Shown one piece after another: positions 5,011-6,047 of a DNA stretch of 6,047 nucleotides. The translations under genes were made by a program, and so were the position numbers. The stretch lies in contig JAGOWF010000173.1 in NCBI GenBank assembly GCA_018060305.1, positions 1 to 6,047 of the forward strand, in the 5' to 3' direction. A model generated the notes under the pieces. That model worked only from the letters and a program-made list of their open reading frames with translations. It did no database searches and was not told where the DNA came from. This DNA comes from Pyrinomonadaceae bacterium (GTDB lineage: Bacteria > Acidobacteriota > Blastocatellia > Pyrinomonadales > Pyrinomonadaceae). The stretch's first letter is position 1. Each line of letters starts with the position of its first letter.

Positions 5011-6047
5011 ATGAAGTTAATGTTCCCGAGAGTATCTTTTGCCGCAATTCTGCTGGCGCTCGTCAGCTTGCTGTTCGCCTCCGGCTCGGCCACGGCCCAG
5101 TCGCGCAAGGCCAAGGACAGCAAGAACAAAAAGGCCACGGCCGCTAAGGCCGACAAGAAGGCAAAGGACACCAGACGCGAACGCGACCGTGCAAAGCAGT
5201 CAGCGAAAAACGCTCGGGACAATAAGAATAAGAAGCAGACCGCAAGGGAACGGGAACGCGACAAGCGTCAGAAGGAGAAAGAGCGGCTTGCGGACGCAAA
5301 GGGCAAGAAGGACGGCAAGGGCAAACTCTCGCGTGCCGAGCAGCGAAAGGCGGAGGTAGAACGCCGCCGCAAAGAGGCCGAGCGCCGTGCCGCTATCGAA
5401 GCCGAACGCCGTCGCCGCGAGCAGGCCCGCCGCGAGGCAATTGCGCGAGCGATCGCATTTGAGCGAGGCTTGCGCACCGAGACGGTCGCAAATATCTCAA
5501 ACGACAATACCGAGGGCGAAGACCTAAATGTAAGGAACGCGGCCATAACGGCGCTCGGCGAACACGCCGGGTCGGTCGTCGTGATGGAGGCCCAGACAGG
5601 CAAGGTCGTGACCATTGTCAATCAGGACTGGGCCGTTCGCAGCGGGATCAAGCCCTGCTCGACGATCAAACTCGTCACGGGTGTCGCCGGACTGAATGAG
5701 GGCGTTATTGATAAAGAGAACGGAGCGCTCAAGACGCCTTCGAGGCTTGGGCTGGACGACGCGCTTGCATTCTCAAACAATGGATATTTCCAGCGTGCGG
5801 GCGTGAACTTTGGCAATGCGAAGATGATCGATTATGCCAAACAGCTCGGCTTGGGCGAGCCGACGGGCATCAATCTTGAGGGCGAATTTGCCGGAAAGCT
5901 GCCCTACGGCAACAGCAACCCGCGGATCTATTCGCACGGCGACGATTTTGAGGTGACGGGCGTCCAGCTCGCGGTTATGGTGTCTGCGATCTCGAATGGC
6001 GGCCATCGAGTGCTGCCGCGAGTTCCGCGAAACACTGTCGAAAAAGC
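5011..6047 (+). CDS. Penicillin-binding transpeptidase with charged N-terminal extension, cut by window edge
   Basis: The open frame runs from ATG 5011 off the right edge (345 full codons). GAGG at 5001-5004, six bases upstream, fixes the start. Residues 1-29 form a signal sequence ending in ATA before Gln30, so the protein is exported. Residues about 31-150 are extremely rich in Lys, Arg, Glu and Ala: first lysine-rich, then an RRRKEAERR-type stretch (about 111-148) that should be one long helix. From about 180 a class B-like transpeptidase domain begins: VVVMEAQTGKV, then the SxxK motif as Ser217-Thr-Ile-Lys220, the SxN motif as SNN (255-257), GLGEPTGINLEGE (281-293) and VTGVQLAVMVSAISNGG (315-331). 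The KTG motif would follow outside the window. The enzyme would cross-link or trim peptidoglycan peptides. The usual PBP dimerisation domain before the catalytic domain is missing. A class D beta-lactamase is less likely, given the TGI.L.GE block. The gene is divergent from the kinase. Confidence 0.9.
   Translation, partial: MKLMFPRVSFAAILLALVSLLFASGSATAQSRKAKDSKNKKATAAKADKKAKDTRRERDRAKQSAKNARDNKNKKQTARERERDKRQKEKERLADAKGKKDGKGKLSRAEQRKAEVERRRKEAERRAAIEAERRRREQARREAIARAIAFERGLRTETVANISNDNTEGEDLNVRNAAITALGEHAGSVVVMEAQTGKVVTIVNQDWAVRSGIKPCSTIKLVTGVAGLNEGVIDKENGALKTPSRLGLDDALAFSNNGYFQRAGVNFGNAKMIDYAKQLGLGEPTGINLEGEFAGKLPYGNSNPRIYSHGDDFEVTGVQLAVMVSAISNGGHRVLPRVPRNTVEK

Noticed and set aside
4911..5621. 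Long open frames on the minus strand opposite the charged part of the transpeptidase gene.
   Set aside because: They are arginine/serine/phenylalanine-rich low-complexity mirrors of the lysine/arginine/glutamate codons on the plus strand. They lack ribosome sites and family features.
5011..6047. Class D beta-lactamase as an alternative for the transpeptidase.
   Set aside because: The region after SNN carries the GLG..TGINLEGE and V.GVQLA...SAISNGG blocks of class B penicillin-binding proteins. The SxV and YGN signatures of class D enzymes are not seen in the part available.

Overview
The window holds eight genes in two divergent blocks. Seven lie on the minus strand and are tightly packed (4838 down to 1, successive gaps of 66, 32, -1, 14, 3 and 38 bases). 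One, cut by the right edge, is on the plus strand. The organism is clearly bacterial. Moderate to high GC, an NtrC-type regulator next to its kinase, a DUF4126 membrane protein and a PIN-type toxin-antitoxin pair would suit a soil or metagenomic Acidobacteriota-like genome, but this is an impression and no marker gene fixes the phylum.

Layout, right to left on the minus strand: a membrane sensor histidine kinase (4838-3324); a 72-base palindromic repeat whose outer arm contains the kinase stop codon; a sigma-54-dependent response regulator whose central loop and C-terminal helix-turn-helix resemble PilR (3257-1896); a small antitoxin (1863-1633) overlapping a VapC-like PIN-domain toxin (1633-1238); a DUF4126 multi-pass membrane protein (1223-597) whose Shine-Dalgarno starts on the toxin stop codon; a 64-residue two-helix membrane protein with a GTG start (593-399); and the first 120 residues of a beta-class carbonic anhydrase (360-1), with all four zinc ligands in place. 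On the plus strand, 5011 to the right edge encodes a secreted or membrane-anchored penicillin-binding transpeptidase. It has a signal sequence, about 120 very lysine/arginine/glutamate-rich residues, and then a catalytic domain with SxxK and SxN motifs. The third motif (KTG) would lie beyond the edge.

The kinase and regulator almost certainly work as a two-component pair controlling sigma-54 promoters. I found no convincing -24/-12 promoter in this window, so their targets are probably elsewhere. The 172-base divergent intergenic region (4839-5010) carries an 18-bp near-perfect palindrome that exactly fills the spacer of a possible sigma-70-type promoter for the transpeptidase gene, and a GC-rich 9-bp hairpin in its presumed leader. 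The toxin-antitoxin pair looks like an insertion into the minus-strand gene row.

No wholly new system is evident. The most interesting items are the palindromic repeat that forms the end of the kinase gene and sits on the regulator's ribosome binding site, the operator-like dyad, and the transpeptidase with its long charged N-terminal extension.
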